The notes under the pieces: model-generated
The model's input: only the letters and a program-made list of their open reading frames with translations
Told to the model about the DNA's origin: nothing
Database searches by the model: none
In this document: piece by piece, positions 61,608 through 64,000 of the stretch
Layout of the letters: each line of letters begins with the position of its first letter
Numbering within the stretch: position 1 is the stretch's first letter
From: a bacterium
Lineage (GTDB): Bacteria > Lernaellota > Lernaellaia > JACKCT01
Direction of reading: 5' to 3'
DNA: 64,000 bases
NCBI GenBank assembly: GCA_019912885.1
Contig: JAIOHV010000090.1
Location: 1 to 64,000 of the forward strand
Program-made: the position numbers and the translations under genes

Positions 61608-62207
61608 ATGCCCGACCAATCGAACACGAACAACGCCCCCCTTCGCCTGGCGGTCCTCATCGGCAGCACGCGGCTTGAGCGGTTCGGTCCCACCGTCGCG
61701 AAATGTTTTGTCGCGTACGCGCAAAACCGCGAGGAATTCGGTATCGACCTGATTGATCTAGCCGATCTCGCCCTGCCCTCCGCGCTCGTGTCCGACACCA
61801 CGCCGGCCATGGACGACTACCTCGCCCGCCTCGCGCGCGCGGATGCGTTCGTGGTCGTGACGCCCGAGTACAACCACGGCTACCCCGCGTCGCTGAAGGC
61901 CGCGATTGACCTCGCCGACGAGGAGTGGCACGCGAAGCCCGTCGGGTTCGTCGGCTACGGCGGCATTTCCGGCGGCATCCGCGCGATCGAACAGCTCAAG
62001 CCCGTGTTCGCGGAAATGAACGCCGTCGCGGTGCGCGAGGCCGTGCTTCTGCCCTACTACCGCAAGATTTACGACGCGAACGAGATGCTGATCGCCGGCA
62101 CGCCGAGCGCCGCGATGGCCGATCGCATGTTGAATCGGCTGGCCTGGTGGGGATACGCGCTGCGCGACGCGCGTGCCGCGCGGCCGTTCGCCGCGAATGT
62201 GTATTGA
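61608..62207 (+). CDS. NADPH-dependent FMN reductase family protein
   Basis: 199 aa from ATG 61608 (MPDQSNTNNAPLRLAVLIG), with AAGGAG 7 bases upstream. A flavodoxin-like fold with LAVLIGSTRLERFGPTV (FMN phosphate loop) and TPEYNHGYPASLKAAID, the signature of the NADPH-dependent FMN reductase/ChrR/azoreductase group. It probably reduces quinones or other electron acceptors by two electrons, limiting redox cycling. It is the apparent target of the divergent SoxR. Confidence 0.93.
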   Translation: MPDQSNTNNAPLRLAVLIGSTRLERFGPTVAKCFVAYAQNREEFGIDLIDLADLALPSALVSDTTPAMDDYLARLARADAFVVVTPEYNHGYPASLKAAIDLADEEWHAKPVGFVGYGGISGGIRAIEQLKPVFAEMNAVAVREAVLLPYYRKIYDANEMLIAGTPSAAMADRMLNRLAWWGYALRDARAARPFAANVY

Positions 62208-62303
62208 GGGCGAGGAAATAGAAAAGTAGAAAAGAGAAAAGAGAGCCGTCGCAGGATTTCGGCGGCGCTCAGGCGTGTTGGTAAATCCGAAGCGGGACGA
62301 TCC

Positions 62304-62903
62304 ATGAATATCGAAGGGTACGAAATCCATCCGCTTACGCCGGATCGCTTCGGCGACTTCGAGAAGGTGCTCGGGCGCGGCGGCGTCGCGGGATGCTGGT
62401 GCATGTACTGGATCACGCCGACGATCGACGAATGGCGCGGGGATTCGCGCGGCGGCGGCAAGGCGAAAAACCGGGATCTCTTTCGGGTGATCGTCGAAGC
62501 CGGCCCGCCGCCAGGTCTTCTCGCGTATATCGACGACGAGCCTGCCGCGTGGTGCCGCATCATGCCGCGCGACAGGCTTGCCGGCCTTGCGAACTCGGCG
62601 AATTTCAAAACGGACCTTGATATCGCGGGAGTGTGGTCACTGCCTTGTTTTGTCGTTCGCCGCAAGTTCCGCGGGCGCGGACTCACGAGCGTGCTCACGC
62701 GCGCCGCGATGCAATACGCGCGCGAGCACGGCGCGCGCATCCTCGAGGCGTACCCGACGGAGACGACGGGGCAGAAGAACCCCGCCTCGGTTTATACGGG
62801 GGTTGCTTCGACATTCGCCCGGCTTGGCTTCGAAGTCGTGCAACGCACGAAGCCCCACAAGCCGATGATGCGCCTTCGTCTTTCAGGCGCACGCCGGCGC
62901 TGA
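62304..62903 (+). CDS. GNAT-family N-acetyltransferase
   Basis: 199 aa. The acetyl-CoA loop is VRRKFRGRGLTSVLTRAAMQ (V..R.RG.G), preceded by the SLPCFVV strand. The N-terminal half (CWCMYWITPTIDEWRGDSRG) resembles a subgroup with a Cys-rich strand. The substrate is unknown. A purine-rich spacer with degenerate AGAAAAG repeats (about 62217-62247) lies upstream. Confidence 0.88.
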   Translation: MNIEGYEIHPLTPDRFGDFEKVLGRGGVAGCWCMYWITPTIDEWRGDSRGGGKAKNRDLFRVIVEAGPPPGLLAYIDDEPAAWCRIMPRDRLAGLANSANFKTDLDIAGVWSLPCFVVRRKFRGRGLTSVLTRAAMQYAREHGARILEAYPTETTGQKNPASVYTGVASTFARLGFEVVQRTKPHKPMMRLRLSGARRR

Positions 62904-63015
62904 CCGCTGACGATCGCGCTTCGATGCCGAGCTGGAGCTCGGCGTTCCCAGGGCCGCGGGTTGACCGCTGACGATCGCGCTTCGATGCCGAGCTGGAGCT
63001 CGGCGTTCCCAGGGC
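62901..63015. repeat. Tandem 54-bp repeat (period 61) with an internal palindrome
   Basis: Two identical 54-bp copies (62901-62954 and 62962-63015) separated by 7 bases. Each contains GCCGAGCT-GG-AGCTCGGC, an 8-bp inverted repeat, then GTTCCCAGGGC. The first copy overlaps the stop codon of the acetyltransferase gene, so the hairpins may stop transcription before the catalase gene. Seen directly; the role is inference. Confidence 0.8.
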
Positions 63016-63053
63016 TGATAGCCCTACCCTATCGAATTCATCGAAACGATGTC

Positions 63054-63085
63054 TTGGACAGGCGTTAGGGGCGTGACACTATAAT
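63054..63085 (+). promoter_or_regulatory. Candidate sigma-70 promoter of the catalase gene
   Basis: A perfect -10 TATAAT (63080-63085) with TTGGAC (63054-63059) upstream; the 20-base spacing is longer than ideal. Transcription would start near 63092, about 42 bases before the ATG. Confidence 0.4.
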
Positions 63086-63133
63086 CGCGCCTCGGGAGTC
63101 GCAACGCTTAAAGACACCGGAGGAGATCCCACC

Positions 63134-64000
63134 ATGGAAAAGAAACCCCCGACGCAGACCACGTCGGCCGGAAACCCGATCGCCGACAACCAGAACACGC
63201 AGACCGCCGGCCCGCGCGGCCCCGTCCTGTTGCAGGACGTCCACCTCATCGAAAAGCTCGCTCACCAGAACCGCGAACGCATCCCGGAGCGCGTCGTCCA
63301 CGCCAAGGGCTGGGGCGCGCACGGCACTCTGACGGTCACGCACGACATCACGAAATACACCAAGGCCAGGATTTTTTCGGAGGTCGGCAAAAAGACGCCG
63401 ATGCTCGCGCGCTTTTCCACCGTGGCCGGAGAGCTCGGCGCGGCGGACGCGGAGCGCGACGTGCGCGGTTTCGCGCTGAAGTTCTATACCGAGGAGGGCA
63501 ATTGGGATCTTGTCGGCAACAACACGCCGGTCTTTTTCGTGCGCGATCCGCTGAAGTTCCCCGATTTCATTCGCACGCAAAAACGCCATCCGAGGACCAA
63601 CCTGCGCAGCACGACCGCGATGTGGGATTTCTGGTCGCTCTCGCCGGAGAGCTTGCACCAGGTGACGATCCTCATGAGCGATCGCGGCCTGCCGGTCAGC
63701 CCGCGTTTCATGAACGGCTACGGATCGCACACGTATTCGCTCATCAACGCCGACAACGAACGCGTGTGGGTGAAGTTCCACTTCAAGACGCGCCAGGGCA
63801 TCCGGTTTCTCACCAACCGCGAGGCCGAGGCCGTCGTCGGCGCGACGCGCGAGAGCTATCAGGAAGACCTTTACGGATCGATCGACCGCGGTGAGTTTCC
63901 GCGATGGGATCTGAAAATCCAGGTGATGACCGCGGCGCAGGCCGAAAAGACGCCGTTCAATCCGTTTGACCTCACGAAGGTGTGGCCGCACGCGGACTTT
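63134..64000 (+). CDS. Catalase, clade 3 type, 3' end cut by window edge
   Basis: 289 codons from ATG 63134 ([15 protein letters not shown]), with GGAGGAG 8 bases upstream; the frame is open to the window end. The distal-pocket catalytic His is in [13 protein letters not shown] and the catalytic Asn in [19 protein letters not shown]. The haem-contact region is [10 protein letters not shown]. The proximal Tyr would lie beyond the window. It breaks down hydrogen peroxide in the cytoplasm. It follows the SoxR/FMN reductase pair, which suggests an oxidative-stress segment, but it has its own promoter. Confidence 0.95.
   Translation, partial: MEKKPPTQTTSAGNPIADNQNTQTAGPRGPVLLQDVHLIEKLAHQNRERIPERVVHAKGWGAHGTLTVTHDITKYTKARIFSEVGKKTPMLARFSTVAGELGAADAERDVRGFALKFYTEEGNWDLVGNNTPVFFVRDPLKFPDFIRTQKRHPRTNLRSTTAMWDFWSLSPESLHQVTILMSDRGLPVSPRFMNGYGSHTYSLINADNERVWVKFHFKTRQGIRFLTNREAEAVVGATRESYQEDLYGSIDRGEFPRWDLKIQVMTAAQAEKTPFNPFDLTKVWPHADF

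Noticed and set aside
63065-63991. A 308-codon minus-strand frame across the catalase gene
   Set aside because: The plus strand encodes unmistakable catalase motifs with a good ribosome site; the minus frame has no recognisable domain.

Overview
The window is a stretch of high-GC bacterial chromosome with 60 protein genes that I can support, no RNA genes, no CRISPR array and no recognisable insertion sequence. Several traits point to a deltaproteobacterial-type lineage (Desulfobacterota, Myxococcota or an uncultivated relative). These are many multihaem c-type cytochromes, Hmc/Cbc-like quinone modules, lipoproteins whose acylated cysteine is followed by long aspartate runs, CSLREA/choice-of-anchor surface proteins, sigma-54 regulation and large hybrid histidine kinases. 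The assignment is inferred from gene content; no marker gene was compared.

Layout. 1-5.2 kb: a cut membrane protein (possibly the N-terminus of a sulfatase), a small secreted protein, an FHA-domain protein whose 3' end runs into an AT-rich patch, an orphan gene in that patch, and an acyltransferase. 5.2-13.5 kb: heptad-repeat spacers, a ParA-like ATPase, a UbiA-family prenyltransferase, an Asp-rich lipoprotein, a polysaccharide deacetylase, and an epimerase/dehydrogenase/hisS run. 13.6-29.7 kb: the electron-transfer region. It holds a four-gene NrfD-type quinone module with 18-site and 9-haem cytochromes, a divergent 11-haem cytochrome fused to a b-type membrane domain, a fluoride channel pair, an ArsR-rhodanese/DsrE/SQR/cysteine desulfurase operon, and a four-gene outer-membrane conduit (beta-barrel, 12-haem cytochrome, 12-site cytochrome lipoprotein, tetrahaem cytochrome). 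30-38 kb: a beta-helix surface protein and three signalling proteins. 38-49 kb: Asp-rich lipoproteins, ChrA, a thioesterase, and a histidine kinase/NtrC operon with a coiled-coil protein and a barrel. 49-64 kb: a P460-like cytochrome with two NHL lipoproteins, another hybrid kinase with an HTH-receiver partner, small membrane proteins and transporters, a SoxR/FMN-reductase pair, an acetyltransferase and the start of a catalase gene.

How they may work together. The cytochrome genes together could form a complete route from the quinone pool (NrfD module and CbcL-like cytochrome b/c fusion), through periplasmic cytochromes, to a porin-cytochrome conduit across the outer membrane, that is, extracellular electron transfer. 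The three cytochrome transcription units each start with a near-identical sigma-54 type promoter (GGCAY-N6-TGCTC-WTTCCC), so they are probably one regulon. An NtrC-family activator with an intact GAFTGA motif is encoded at 45.5-46.9 kb, although nothing in the sequence proves that it acts on these promoters. The physiological acceptor cannot be read from the sequence.
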